A stretch of DNA of 64,000 nucleotides. Source: JBGOTP01 sp963717075 (GTDB lineage Bacteria; Acidobacteriota; Vicinamibacteria; Vicinamibacterales; CAVVIG01). The position numbers were made by a program, and so were the translations under genes. This document shows, in pieces, positions 16,874 to 26,739 of the stretch. The stretch's first letter is position 1. The number at the start of each line of letters is the position of its first letter. The DNA lies in NCBI GenBank assembly GCA_963717075.1, contig CAVQVI010000006.1, forward strand, positions 255,450 through 319,449. Direction: 5' to 3'. Under the pieces are notes generated by a model. The model searched no databases and was not told the origin of the DNA. It saw nothing but the letters and a program-made list of their open reading frames with translations.

Positions 16874-17917
16874 TCACAGGTTGAGTGTGACCCAATCAGC
16901 GACGATCTTGACGCCGACGTTCCCATCCAACGCGACGAGCGCACGATCCAACGCGGCAAACGCGCGAACGCCGCGTTCACCCCGATACGCCGAGAGCCGC
17001 TCGATTGCCGGCCGCAGGTCGGTGTTGGCGATGAGATTATCGCGCGCGCCCGTGCCGAGCACTTCGACATCGCGCACGAGCGAGGCCATCGCCAGCAGGT
17101 GCACCGCCAGGCGCTCACGATCGCCCGCTCCGCCACCGCCGGTCTTCGCGACGAGCTCCTTGGCGGCGTCGAGGCGCCGCCGGTTGTCCGTCGCGGCCGC
17201 TTGCGTCAGAACACGCAGGGCGACGTCGCGCGCCTCAACACGATCGCCCGCACTGGCCTGCAGCGCCGCCCCGATGCTGCCGTCGGCCGTTGCCGCCACC
17301 GCGTGGGCCTCCGTCTCGGACCAGCCGCGCTTCACGAGGGCGGAGGCCACTTCCTCCGCGCCAAGCGGTCGGAACCGGAGCCGCGGGCACCGCGACCGCA
17401 CGGTCGCCAGCAGCACATCGGGACGCGAGGTCACCAGCAGGAAGACGGAAGACGAAGGCGGCTCTTCGAGGGTCTTGAGGAGGGCATTCTGAGCCGCGGG
17501 CACCAGCGCATCAGCGTCATCGATGATCACCACACGGCGGCGCCCCTCGAAGGGCCGGTAGGCGGCACGGTCGACCACGTCGCGCACCTGGTCGACCTTG
17601 ATCGATCCGTTGTCCCCCGGTTCGACGATGATCACGTCGGCGTGGACGCCGCGCGCAATGCGCTGGCAGGAGGCGCAGGAACCGCAGGAATCAAAGTCGG
17701 GGTCAGACGGCGGTCTGACACCAGCCGACACATTGGAATGAGACCGCTGTCTGACCCCGGTACAATTCAGCACCTGCGCGGCCGCTACCGCGACGAGCCG
17801 CTTCCCCACCCCCGACGGCCCGGCGAAAATCAGACTCGGCGGAAGCGTTTCGCGCTGAATGGATCGCGAGAGCAGACCCACGATCCGCCGATGGCCGATG
17901 ACGTCACCAAATGCCAT
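16874..17917 (-). CDS. holB: DNA polymerase III delta-prime subunit
   Basis: About 347 residues. MAFGDVIGHRRIV begins the AAA+ fold; FAGPSGVGKRLVA is the P-loop; CGSCASCQRIARGVH is the zinc module; VIIVEP, RVVIIDDADAL and NALLKTLEEPPSSSVFLL follow. It is a clamp-loader subunit at the replication fork. Between the first zinc-module Cys (VLNCTG) and CGSC there is an in-frame insert of about 20 residues encoded by a 60-bp palindromic element (17699-17758). ATG at 17917 begins at the conserved MAF; a GTG at 17938 is less likely. Confidence 0.92.
   Translation of the reverse strand: MAFGDVIGHRRIVGLLSRSIQRETLPPSLIFAGPSGVGKRLVAVAAAQVLNCTGVRQRSHSNVSAGVRPPSDPDFDSCGSCASCQRIARGVHADVIIVEPGDNGSIKVDQVRDVVDRAAYRPFEGRRRVVIIDDADALVPAAQNALLKTLEEPPSSSVFLLVTSRPDVLLATVRSRCPRLRFRPLGAEEVASALVKRGWSETEAHAVAATADGSIGAALQASAGDRVEARDVALRVLTQAAATDNRRRLDAAKELVAKTGGGGAGDRERLAVHLLAMASLVRDVEVLGTGARDNLIANTDLRPAIERLSAYRGERGVRAFAALDRALVALDGNVGVKIVADWVTLNL
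17699..17758. repeat. 60-bp palindromic element inside holB
   Basis: It begins GGGGTCAGAC (17699-17708) and ends GTCTGACCCC (17749-17758), an exact 10-bp inverted repeat; inner copies GGTCTGACACC and GAGACCGC extend the partial symmetry. Length 60 keeps the holB frame open, adding residues roughly GVRQRSHSNVSAGVRPPSDP in the zinc module. Confidence 0.85.
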
Positions 17918-17942
17918 GGATCGGGGGGATCGTATCACTTAG

Positions 17943-18012
17943 CGCCCGACCTGAAGGTCGGGCCTACGTCCCGCCGGTCCGGTCTACTTAGCGCCCGACC
18001 TGAAGGTCGGGC
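17943..18012. repeat. Pair of REP-like palindromes, 50-bp period
   Basis: The palindrome GCCCGACCTGAAGGTCGGGC occurs at 17943-17962 and again at 17993-18012, each followed by CTACGT and CGCCGG segments, so the repeating unit is about 50 bp. A further half unit runs to about 18055. The pair lies between holB and the PBP gene end, and matches the copy at 14330. Confidence 0.88.
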
Positions 18013-18052
18013 CTACGTTCCGCCGGCTCGGTCTACGTCCCACCGGTCCAGC

Positions 18053-20413
18053 CTACTTCTCCCCGGCCTGCTTGTCGTTTTTTGTCCGTTTTCCGATGCC
18101 GAACAGTTTCGACCAGAAGCGGCGCTTCTCTTTAGCCACGGGCGGGTCGGCGATGGTACTCGGGGGCGCGACGACGAGGGTGGCGGACACATCCGGAGGG
18201 GCTGCGCCAGCAACCGGGGGCTTGCTCACATCGTCGATCTTCACCGGCGGCGGTATCTCGTGAAAGAGTGCGGCCACCGTGCCAAAGATGCCCCGCGGGC
18301 GGTGCAGGGCGCAGGTGTCCCTCGGCTGGGTGCCGTCAGCGAAGTACTCCAGGTAGGTCATCGACTGCGTGCCCTTGCGACCCTGCTCGTCGATGACCTG
18401 AACGGTCTCACATCCTTCCGTTGCCAGCTTGCCAGTGAGACGGCACACCCTTGCTGCGACAATGCCAGAAGGCGGCGTGAACCATGCCGGCCGTGCGCCT
18501 TTCGTGGCCGCTTTCATGAACGACGTCCAGAGAGGCACGGCGATGTCGGCGGCAAAGCCATTCGGCAGGATCGTCCGAGGCTGATCGAAACCGACCCAGA
18601 CGCCGGCAAGGAGCGAGGGCGTGAAGCCGACGAACCACGCGTCGTGGAAATCGTTCGTCGTACCGGTCTTGCCTGCTGCCGGCAGCGTGAACCCCAGACG
18701 CCGCACGCCGGCGCCGGTGCCCGCATCCACGACATCGGCCATCATGCTGGCCATGAGGTAGGCGGTCGTTGCGCTCAGGGCTCGGCTCGATACCGGTGGC
18801 GCGGCGTACAGCAGCATGCCGCTTCGATCCTCCACGCGACGGATCAACATCGGGCGCGACACGTTGCCGCGGTTCGCAAAGGCACCATAGGCGGCCGTCA
18901 GCGACTGCAGCGTCACCTCACCGGAACCCAGCGCAAGCGATGGCACACCGGGCACGTCGCCCACACCGAGCATCTTGGCGTACCAGACCGCCGCCGGAAT
19001 TCCGACTTGTCCCAACAGCCGCACCGCGGCCCGGTTGCTGGACGTTCGGAGCGCGGCTCGCAAGCTCATCGCCTCGGCGCTCGCGTGACCCTCCTCGGGC
19101 GTCCAGGCGCCTTGCAGCGTGTCGATGGGATCGTTCAGATGATCGAGCATCGAGGCCGGCGTGTAGCCAGCTTCGAGCGCAGCGGCGTAAATGAGCGGTT
19201 TGAATGCCGATCCTGGTTGCCGCTTCGCCTGGACCGCGCGATTGAAGTGACTCTCGCTGAAGCTGCGCCCGCCGACCATGGCGCGCACTTCACCCGTCGC
19301 CGGGTCCATCGCAATCAACGCGGCCTGCAGTACGTCGGCATCGGCGGGGCGGACCTTCTGAGGTCCGCCGTGCAAACGCTTGTCGAGGTCGCTCAACTGC
19401 CTGGCAACGACTGCCTCGGCCGCTTGCTGCATGGCGGTGTCGATAGTGGAGAAGACGCGCAGGCCACCTTGGTAGACCCGTTCCCATCCGAAGCGCTGAA
19501 CCAACTCGATCCGGACCTGTTCCTTGAAATACTGTCCAAAGGGTTCGTCGACGTGAAATCCGTCCTTCAGGACCACGCTCGACGCGCGAGCGGATTTCCA
19601 CGTGACGCGATCGATGGCGCCGTTCTCCAGCATGGCTTGCAGCACGACGTCCCGTCGATTCTTCGCCCGCGACAGGTTCACCGTCGGCGAGTGGCGCGAC
19701 GGCGACTGCACAAGGCCCGCAATGAGCGCCGCCTCTTCGACCGACAGCTCCGACGCGTGCTTGCCGAAGTATCCGCGGGCCGCGGCCTCGGCCCCATACA
19801 GGCCGTCACCGAAGTAGACCTTGTTCAGATAGAGCTCGAGGATGCGCGGCTTCGAGTACGTCCGCTCGATGCGACGCGCAAGAATCAGCTCTTGAATCTT
19901 TCGGCGGTAGGTCTTGTCGGTGCTCAGGAAACTCTGACGCGCCAATTGTTGCGTGATCGTGCTGCCGCCCTGCGCCGCCCGGCCGCTGAACGTGTTCCCG
20001 ATCGCTGCGGACGCGATGCGGATCAGGTCAAATCCGTGATGGTCGAAGAAGCGCCGGTCTTCGATGGCCACGATCGCCTGAATCAAGTGCGGCGACACGC
20101 CGCCGAGCGGCACGTCGATGCGCTGCTCCTTGAAGATCGTGAACGCGATTTGGTCGGCGCGATCGTAGACGGTGGTGGCCTGGTCCATGTCGCCCATGCG
20201 CTCAATGGCGGCACGCGTGGGGAGCTCACGGACAAGACGGGACAGGAACCAGACGCTGCTGCCAAGAAGCAGCCCGAAGATGGCGCCGACCGCGGCGAGC
20301 CCCACTCCGACTGCGCGCGCGTGGCGGCGTCGGACACCCCTCCATTGTCCCTGGAGCCGCCGCAGAAACACCGGAATGCCGGACAGGGGCAGCACGAGTT
20401 CCCATTTCTGCAA
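18053..20413 (-). CDS. Class A penicillin-binding protein (PBP1A-type)
   Basis: 786 residues. One N-terminal membrane anchor (residues about 35-58), then a GT51 glycosyltransferase domain (VAIEDRRFFDHHGFD, GGSTITQQLAR, ELILARRIER, NKVYFGDGLYG) and a transpeptidase domain with SxxK (PGSAFKPLIY), SxN (RTSSNRAAV) and KTG (AAGKTGTTNDFHDAWF). It polymerises and cross-links peptidoglycan. The tail after residue 700 is Pro-rich and ends in a Lys/Arg-rich stretch. The first codon is TTG; no upstream ATG fits. End marked by TAG near the REP-like palindromes. Confidence 0.93.
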   Translation of the reverse strand: MQKWELVLPLSGIPVFLRRLQGQWRGVRRRHARAVGVGLAAVGAIFGLLLGSSVWFLSRLVRELPTRAAIERMGDMDQATTVYDRADQIAFTIFKEQRIDVPLGGVSPHLIQAIVAIEDRRFFDHHGFDLIRIASAAIGNTFSGRAAQGGSTITQQLARQSFLSTDKTYRRKIQELILARRIERTYSKPRILELYLNKVYFGDGLYGAEAAARGYFGKHASELSVEEAALIAGLVQSPSRHSPTVNLSRAKNRRDVVLQAMLENGAIDRVTWKSARASSVVLKDGFHVDEPFGQYFKEQVRIELVQRFGWERVYQGGLRVFSTIDTAMQQAAEAVVARQLSDLDKRLHGGPQKVRPADADVLQAALIAMDPATGEVRAMVGGRSFSESHFNRAVQAKRQPGSAFKPLIYAAALEAGYTPASMLDHLNDPIDTLQGAWTPEEGHASAEAMSLRAALRTSSNRAAVRLLGQVGIPAAVWYAKMLGVGDVPGVPSLALGSGEVTLQSLTAAYGAFANRGNVSRPMLIRRVEDRSGMLLYAAPPVSSRALSATTAYLMASMMADVVDAGTGAGVRRLGFTLPAAGKTGTTNDFHDAWFVGFTPSLLAGVWVGFDQPRTILPNGFAADIAVPLWTSFMKAATKGARPAWFTPPSGIVAARVCRLTGKLATEGCETVQVIDEQGRKGTQSMTYLEYFADGTQPRDTCALHRPRGIFGTVAALFHEIPPPVKIDDVSKPPVAGAAPPDVSATLVVAPPSTIADPPVAKEKRRFWSKLFGIGKRTKNDKQAGEK

Positions 20414-20925
20414 CTAAGAGGCCAGCCTCAGCCGGTTGATTCACGACGTGTTTGGACCCGACGTCGCGTGTACGGGGGGGGGCGGCGTCTCCGGGCGTGT
20501 AGCCCAAGGGGCCCGCTGTATTGCTTTGCTTCACAGTTTCTCCCGACTCACCCAAAACGTCAGTACTCATTCGTTCTTGACGCCTGTTCCGGACCTCGGA
20601 CAATCGGCCCCAAGCCGGACCGCCACACGCCGCTGCCCTTCATGCTGACCTACATCGTCCATAAAGCTCGCCGCAGTTCAGGAGCGTCCTCGAGGCGCCG
20701 GGACCGCGGAGGTTTGGAGGTCATCGCGTGGATCCTGCCCGAGCTGAGGTTGTGGATACTCTTGGGCGAATGGCTGCAGACCTTGGGTGGGCTCGAGGCT
20801 GAACTGAGTTCTGCGTCTCGGGAAGACGCTCCTGATGCCGGACGAGATCGGCGCCCGTGCGTCGACCCGCCCGGCCTCGGTGGGCCTATCTCTTGCTGGG
20901 CTGTATCCTCTGAAGGAGGTCCACG
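20414..20925. other. Intergenic region, no gene recognised
   Basis: About 510 bases between the divergent PBP and outer-membrane protein genes. All short frames here have unnatural composition. It contains a G8 run near 20475, and should hold both promoters, but I cannot place them with confidence. The last bases carry the strong ribosome binding site of the next gene. Confidence 0.5.
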
Positions 20926-21372
20926 TTGAGAGCACTCTCGATCAGTGTGCTGCTCGTCACTCTGCTAACCATCGGCGCCGCTCCAGCCAGCGCTCAAGGC
21001 ATCGGTGTACGGGCGGGGGTCAGTGGAGATCCCGATCAGTTCTACGCGGGATTGCACTATGAAACCAAGGAGCTCATCGATCGACTGCGGTTCCGGCCGA
21101 ACATCGAGCTCGGCGTCGGCGACGACGTGACGCTCGTGGCGCTGAATTTCGAGTTCGCGTACCGATTCCCGCTCAATGGGAAGGTCTGGAACGTCTACCT
21201 CGGCGCGGGACCTGCGTTGAACATCTACGACAACCACGACACAGAGCTGCAGGGCGGATTCAACATCCTTGTCGGGCTCGCGCATCGCCGCGGTCTGTTC
21301 ACAGAGTTGAAGGTGGGACTCGGCGACAGTCCTGGCGTCAAGTTCGGGGTCGGCTACCAGTTTCGCCCATGA
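20926..21372 (+). CDS. Small secreted/outer-membrane beta-barrel-like protein
   Basis: 148 residues with a signal peptide (hydrophobic core SVLLVTLLTIGAA, cleavage after ASA-Q near residue 24). The mature part alternates polar and hydrophobic residues, with VALNFEFAYRF, VWNVYLGAGPAL and a final aromatic VGYQFRP, as in small OmpA-fold barrels. The TTG start is fixed by an excellent AAGGAGGT five bases upstream. No specific function is evident. Confidence 0.8.
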   Translation: MRALSISVLLVTLLTIGAAPASAQGIGVRAGVSGDPDQFYAGLHYETKELIDRLRFRPNIELGVGDDVTLVALNFEFAYRFPLNGKVWNVYLGAGPALNIYDNHDTELQGGFNILVGLAHRRGLFTELKVGLGDSPGVKFGVGYQFRP

Positions 21373-21599
21373 ATGAGAGTTTCGGCCTCGTGGCGGATGC
21401 GCTACCGGGCATTCACAACATAAGACTAAGAGCACGTTGCAGAATTAACGTCTGGCGGGGCCCGTCCTCGAAAGTCCTCGAACAGCCCCACCGAGCCACC
21501 CCACCGCGCAAACCACGCGCGGCGGGGACCCCGGAGTGCTCGGCGAAACGCACTCGTCACGAGAGACGCCTCCGCGCTCGGCGGACTCCCCACCTGTTG

Positions 21600-22480
21600 T
21601 CAAGCACTGAGGGGCAGCGCCTGCTGGCCATGCTTCGCATCGAAGAGCTGCCCGTTTTTCAGCAACGCGAAGAGGACGCGCAGCAGTCGGTTCGCGACCG
21701 CCCGGAGCGCTGACGCGTACGTTTTGCCGCGCGCCCGCAGGGCTTGGTAGTACGCCCGACTGACGGGATCGGTCCGCTTGGCGACGCTCGCCCAATAGAA
21801 CGCCGCGTTCTTCAACCGCTGATTGCAGGCGCGTCGCATGGTGACCGTACAGCGCCCGCCGCTCTGGTGCGTCACGGGCGCGACGCCGCACTGCGCGCGC
21901 AGGATGTGGTACGCTCGCGCCGCCAGCGGCTGAGAAGCCTCGGCGAGCACCGTGGCGGCAATCCGCGTCCCGACCCCTGGCATGGAGAGGACAATCGCCA
22001 CGTCGCGGTGCTCGCGCTGGTCCCCCGGCGCGGGCCCCTCCGCCTCGAGCGCTTCGAGCAGGCGCGCCATCTGCCGCTCACACTCGCGCCGCTGATTCAC
22101 AAAATGAGCTCCAGGCGCGGCAGCAACAGCTGGATGTGCGCGCTGACGGCCTCGACGGTGCCCGGCGCGGTATACACGACCCGGCGCTGCACCACGTCCC
22201 GCACGTCCGCGGCCGTCAGCCGACGAATCCGATGGTCCTTGAGGAGCCGTGCGATCCGTCGCTCCGACAGGCGCGCCTGCTCGGCCGGCGTCGGCGCCGC
22301 GCGCCACAACGACCAGAACCACGCTTCATCGGCAGCCGGGGAAAGCGTCAACACCTCGGGCGAAATCCGATGGATCAGATCCCGCAGCCGACTTGTCGCC
22401 TGCCCGATCTCCACGCGCAAGTCTTCGTCCATGTGCGTCCACTCGCGCAACGCGATCACGTGCGGATGATCCGGCTGCAC
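21600..22480 (-). pseudogene. IS110-family transposase, truncated and frameshifted
   Basis: The C-terminal Transposase_20 region is clear: SMPGVGTRIAATVLAEA, CGVAPVTHQSGG, RRACNQRLKNAAFYWA and YYQALRARGKTYASALRAVA. The upstream part (RLRDLIHRISPEVL) is in another frame, with a shift near 22105. The DEDD catalytic N-terminal domain, about 100 residues, is missing: the sugar-transport operon begins soon after 22480. So the copy cannot move itself. IS110 elements have no classic terminal inverted repeats, and its outer ends (about 21450 and 22520) are uncertain. Confidence 0.85.
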
Positions 22481-22636
22481 GCGGCGAAACGCGTGGGGGG
22501 AGAGCGTAGGATGGGGACGGCCCAGCGCTCGTGGCGACTGTGCTTGCGCTGCGGCGTGGCTCGGCTCAGTGCACTAATTTGTGAAATCTCGATCCACACT
22601 ATCGTCAACTGATCAGTTCGAACACAAAGACAATCG

Positions 22637-23908
22637 ATGGATATTCTCAGGCGAACGGTGGCAGTGCTCGCGATCGGCGCGACAATCTGGACGGCCGGCT
22701 GCGTCAGGACGGACGAGGCGGTGCTCACCTTTTCTGGGAGCGCCGTCGGGCGCGAAGCCGACGTGATCCGCCGGCAGCTCGAACGCTTCGGGCGAGAACA
22801 CCCATCGATCAAGGTGGCGCTGCGCGCCACGCCGGACGCGGCGGACCAGCGGCACCAGCTCTACGTGCAGTGGCTCAACGCGCGGGCAAGTGATCCCGAC
22901 GTCCTGCAACTCGACGTCGTCTGGACACCTGAGTTCGCGGCGGCCGGGTGGATCGCCAGCCTCGATCGGTTTCTCCCGTCCGTCGATCAGTTCTTTGCCG
23001 CCGCTGTCGCGGCCGATCGTTGGAACGGCGCGTTATACGCCTTGCCGTGGTTCATCGACGTCGGCATGTTGTACCGGCGAACCGATCTCGTGCCGCGTCC
23101 CCCGCGCGATCTGGCCGATCTCGAACAGCTTGCGAGAGGCGCGCGAGACCAACGCGGCGTCCCGTTCGGAATCGTCTGGCAGGGGGCCCGCTATGAAGGG
23201 CTCGTGACGGTCTTCCTCGAGTACCTGGGCGCGTTCGGAGGTGCGATCCTCGACGATCACGGTCGGGTCGTCGTCGATTCCGAAGCGGCCGACAAGGCGT
23301 TGACGTACATGCGCGACAGTATCTATGTGGACGGTGTGGTGCCTCAAGCAGTGCTGACATGGCAGGAGGAGCAAACGCGGTTCGCATTTCAGGCGGGCCA
23401 GGCCGTCTTCATGCGGAATTGGCCGTACGCGTATGCGCTGTTGGACGATCCATCGCAGTCGAGCGTCGCCGGCCGGTTTGCCGTGACGTCCATGCCAGCC
23501 GGTCCCGGCGGCACGCCGACCGCCGCGCTCGGGGGCTCGGCCTTAGCCATCAACGCGTTCAGCGAACAGCCGGCGGCGGCCTACCAACTCATCGACTATC
23601 TGCTGCAGCCCGAACAGATGATTGAGCGGGCACGTGTGGCCGGCCAGTTCCCGACGCGGCCGTCGCTCTACGAGACCCCTGCTCTTGCTGACGCGTTGAC
23701 GATGCCGCCCGCCGACGCCTTGAAGGTCATCGAACGGGCGGTGCCGCGCCCAGTCACGCCGGTCTACACGGCACTGTCGGAGATTCTGCAAATCTCCCTG
23801 CATCGGGCGCTAACACATCAGGAGGAGCCGCGCCCGGCGCTCCGGGAGGCGGCGGCGGCGATGCGCGCGTTGCTCGCGAAGGTGAAGCTGGACCCGCCGG
23901 CGTCATGA
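22637..23908 (+). CDS. ABC sugar transporter, substrate-binding lipoprotein
   Basis: 423 residues, with a lipoprotein signal ending at Cys22 (WTAGC). The family-1 solute-binding fold follows: LQLDVVWTPEFAAAGW, LPWFIDVGMLYRR, VFMRNWPYAYAL and LGGSALAINAFSE, close to trehalose/maltose-type binding proteins (ThuE/MalE group). It captures an oligosaccharide outside the membrane for the permeases encoded next; the stop overlaps the first permease start. Confidence 0.9.
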   Translation: MDILRRTVAVLAIGATIWTAGCVRTDEAVLTFSGSAVGREADVIRRQLERFGREHPSIKVALRATPDAADQRHQLYVQWLNARASDPDVLQLDVVWTPEFAAAGWIASLDRFLPSVDQFFAAAVAADRWNGALYALPWFIDVGMLYRRTDLVPRPPRDLADLEQLARGARDQRGVPFGIVWQGARYEGLVTVFLEYLGAFGGAILDDHGRVVVDSEAADKALTYMRDSIYVDGVVPQAVLTWQEEQTRFAFQAGQAVFMRNWPYAYALLDDPSQSSVAGRFAVTSMPAGPGGTPTAALGGSALAINAFSEQPAAAYQLIDYLLQPEQMIERARVAGQFPTRPSLYETPALADALTMPPADALKVIERAVPRPVTPVYTALSEILQISLHRALTHQEEPRPALREAAAAMRALLAKVKLDPPAS

Positions 23909-24828
23909 CGCCTCCGCAACACCAGCGCGGCAGCGCGTCGTGGCGCCGAGGCGAGGCGCATCTCGGGTGGGCGCTCGCGATGCCCGCGCTCAGCGTTATC
24001 GGACTGGTCGCTCTCTTTCCAATCCTCTGGACGGTCTGGGAATCGTTGCACTTGCACGATCTGCGCATGCCCTGGCTCGGCCGCCCCTTTGTGGGCGCGG
24101 CCAACTACGTCGAGGCGATGACGGATCCGCGGTTCTGGAGCGCGTTGGCCCACACCGTCGCGTTCGTCGCGATCACGGTCACCTTCGAGCTCGTCGCTGG
24201 CCTGGTCCTGGCGCTCGCCCTCGACCGCATGTCTCGCGCGCGAGGGCTCGTCCGCACGGCCATCCTGCTACCGTGGGCGATCCCAACGGTAGTCGCGGCC
24301 ATCGTCTGGCGTTTCATGTTCGAGAGCCCCGCCGGCATCGTCACGGCCGTCCTTACGCGGCTAGGCGCCACGCCGCCGACGTGGTTCGCCGACGCGCTCG
24401 CCGCCTGGGTTCCGATTGTGCTTGCCGACAGCTGGAAGACGACTCCGTTTGTCGCGCTCTTGCTGCTTGCCGGATTGCAGAACATCGATCGGTCGCTGTA
24501 CGAAGCGGCCGACATCGACGGGGCTGGACCGTGGCGGCAGTTCACCGACGTGACGCTGCCAATGCTCAGACCGGCGCTCCTGGTGGCGTTTCTCTTCCGA
24601 ACGCTCGACGCCTTCCGCGTGTTCGACGTCGTGTACGTCATTACCGGCGGCGGACCGGGCACAGCGACCGAACCGATCGCGTTGTACACATTCAGCACGC
24701 TGCTGCAGAATCTCCGGTTCGGCTACGGGTCGGCGCTCTCAGTGATTGTCTTCGCGGTGGCGTTCGTCTTGGCGCTCGCCAGCATTCGCGCATTTGGCGG
24801 GAACGCCTTTCAGGAGCGCTCGGCATGA
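23905..24828 (+). CDS. ABC sugar transporter permease (MalF/ThuF-like)
   Basis: 307 residues with six predicted membrane helices. The EAA loop (YEAADIDGAGPWRQF) that docks the ATPase is near residue 198, followed by TGGGPGTATEPIALY, typical of the MalF half. ATGA overlap at both ends: start overlaps the binding protein stop and its stop overlaps the second permease start. Confidence 0.92.
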   Translation: MTPPQHQRGSASWRRGEAHLGWALAMPALSVIGLVALFPILWTVWESLHLHDLRMPWLGRPFVGAANYVEAMTDPRFWSALAHTVAFVAITVTFELVAGLVLALALDRMSRARGLVRTAILLPWAIPTVVAAIVWRFMFESPAGIVTAVLTRLGATPPTWFADALAAWVPIVLADSWKTTPFVALLLLAGLQNIDRSLYEAADIDGAGPWRQFTDVTLPMLRPALLVAFLFRTLDAFRVFDVVYVITGGGPGTATEPIALYTFSTLLQNLRFGYGSALSVIVFAVAFVLALASIRAFGGNAFQERSA

Positions 24829-25637
24829 TGTCGCGCGGACGGGCTCTCGTGGGGGGACTGCTTGTGGCGGCCATCATCTTCCCGCTGTACTGGGCCGTGA
24901 CCGCCTCCTTCACGCCCGAAAGCCGGTTGTTCGCGTCGCCGACGCTCGTGCCACGCGCGCTGGTGCTCGATCATTACCGCGCGCTGTTCGGCGGCCACGA
25001 CTTCTGGACGCCCATTCGCAACTCCTTGATCGTCGCCGGCGCCACGACCGTTGTCTCGGTCCTCCTTGGAGCGGTCTGCGCGTACGCTCTGGCGCGCCTC
25101 CAATTTCGGGGAAAGGCACCGGCGCTCGCATTCGTGCTTGCCGTGTCCATGTTCCCCCAGATCTCGATCATCTCGCCGCTGTATCTGCTGCTGCGCGAGC
25201 TCCGGCTCCTCAACACGTATGCCGGTCTCGTCCTGCCGTATCTCACCTTTGCGATGCCGCTCGTCATCTGGCTGCTCGTCGGATTCTTCCGCCAGCTGCC
25301 ACCGGAACTGGAGGAAGCGGGTCTGATGGACGGCGCCGGGCGCCTTCGAATTTTGTGGGAGATCATCCTGCCTCTCTCGGGGCCCGGCCTCGCGACCACC
25401 GCCATCCTGACGTTTCTCTACAGCTGGAACGAGTTCCTGTTCGCCCTGTCGTTCACGCTGGGGCCCGAGCGGTACACCGTGCCTGTTGCCATCACCTTGT
25501 TCCGTGGACAGTACCAGGTGCCGTGGGGCCAAATTCTGGCCGCAGCCGTCGTGGCGACGGCCCCAGTGGCGGCGATCGTGCTCCTCGCCCAACGCCGCAT
25601 CATCGCTGGTCTCACATCCGGCGCGGTGAAGGGCTGA
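24825..25637 (+). CDS. ABC sugar transporter permease (MalG/ThuG-like)
   Basis: 270 residues. The ATG at 24825 overlaps the upstream stop and has AGGAG nine bases before it. Six hydrophobic segments; the EAA loop reads EEAGLMDGAGRLRILWEI, and PLYWAVTASF opens the protein as in MalG homologues. FLYSWNEFLFAL after the EAA loop is the conserved MalG signature. Confidence 0.92.
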   Translation: MMSRGRALVGGLLVAAIIFPLYWAVTASFTPESRLFASPTLVPRALVLDHYRALFGGHDFWTPIRNSLIVAGATTVVSVLLGAVCAYALARLQFRGKAPALAFVLAVSMFPQISIISPLYLLLRELRLLNTYAGLVLPYLTFAMPLVIWLLVGFFRQLPPELEEAGLMDGAGRLRILWEIILPLSGPGLATTAILTFLYSWNEFLFALSFTLGPERYTVPVAITLFRGQYQVPWGQILAAAVVATAPVAAIVLLAQRRIIAGLTSGAVKG

Positions 25638-25638
25638 C

Positions 25639-26739
25639 GTGGCGTCAATCACGCTGCAGCAGGTCAGTAAGGTCTATGCCAACGGCCAGGCGGCCGTGCG
25701 TGATTTCACGCTGGAGATCGCCAACGGCTGTCTGCTCGTCCTGCTCGGGCCGTCCGGCAGCGGCAAGAGCACCGTGCTTCGCCTCATTGCCGGGCTCGAG
25801 ACGCCCACCACCGGGCACATTCTCATCGACGGTCGCGACGTCACCCACGTGCCGCCGCAACGCCGCGACCTTGCGATGGTGTTTCAGAGCTATGCGTTGT
25901 ACCCGCACAAGAGCGTGCGCGAGAACCTGGCGTTCGGAATCCGGGTCCGCCACGTCGCCGCGGCCCAAATCGACGCGCGTGTGCAGGCGACGGCTGAGGC
26001 GCTGGGGATCGAGACGCTGCTCGATCGCAAGCCTGCGCAACTCTCGGGCGGCCAACGGCAGCGCGTGGCGCTCGGCCGCGCGATCGTCCGCGAGCCACAA
26101 GCGTTTCTGTTCGACGAGCCGCTCTCGAATCTCGATCCGATCCTGCGGGTCGCCACACGCGCCGAGCTGGCACTGCTGCACCGGCGCCTGGCCGCGACGA
26201 CGGTCTATGTCACGCACGATCAGGAGGAGGCGATGACGCTCGGCACACGCGTCGCGGTCATGCGCGATGGGCTCCTCGAGCAAGTGGCGCCGCCGCTGGA
26301 GGTGTTTCGACGGCCGGCGAATGTGTTTGTGGCCGGATTCGTCGGGTCGCCGGCCATGAACCTGTGGCCATGCACGTACAATCGGGCCGGCGACGGGCTG
26401 CAAGTCGTCTCTCCATCCACCTCGATCACCCTGAAAGGCATTGATGTCGCTCCGTCGGATACCAGCGACATCCGGGTCGGCGTGCGTCCGCACGACATCG
26501 ACCTGGTTCCCAAGGGCGAAGCCGATGGCGTCGGGCGGGTCGAGATCGTCGAGCCTCTTGGTCCCGCGACGTTGATCCACCTCCGCGTCGATGGTCTGCC
26601 CAAGGAGTTCGTTCGTGTGGTCGTGCCGGCGGATACGCAGATCGAAGTGAGCGATCAGGCGAGCTTCCGGGTGCGACGCGATCGCCTCCACGTCTTCGAC
26701 GGCAAGACGGGACGGCGCCTCGTGGACAACCCTGTCTGA
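25639..26739 (+). CDS. ABC sugar transporter ATPase (MsmK/UgpC/MalK-like)
   Basis: 366 residues. Walker A GPSGSGKST, Q-loop VFQSYALYPH, signature LSGGQRQRVALGRA, Walker B AFLFDEPLSNLD and H-loop VTHDQEEAM are all present, followed by a C-terminal MOBE/TOBE regulatory domain (RPHDIDLVPKGE). GTG start two bases after the permease stop. It powers import of the sugar bound by the lipoprotein encoded upstream. Confidence 0.95.
   Translation: MASITLQQVSKVYANGQAAVRDFTLEIANGCLLVLLGPSGSGKSTVLRLIAGLETPTTGHILIDGRDVTHVPPQRRDLAMVFQSYALYPHKSVRENLAFGIRVRHVAAAQIDARVQATAEALGIETLLDRKPAQLSGGQRQRVALGRAIVREPQAFLFDEPLSNLDPILRVATRAELALLHRRLAATTVYVTHDQEEAMTLGTRVAVMRDGLLEQVAPPLEVFRRPANVFVAGFVGSPAMNLWPCTYNRAGDGLQVVSPSTSITLKGIDVAPSDTSDIRVGVRPHDIDLVPKGEADGVGRVEIVEPLGPATLIHLRVDGLPKEFVRVVVPADTQIEVSDQASFRVRRDRLHVFDGKTGRRLVDNPV

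Noticed and set aside
17099..20929. A plus-strand frame of 1276 residues
   Set aside because: It lies antisense to holB and the PBP gene; Arg/His/Ala-rich composition without motifs is typical of shadows in GC-rich DNA.
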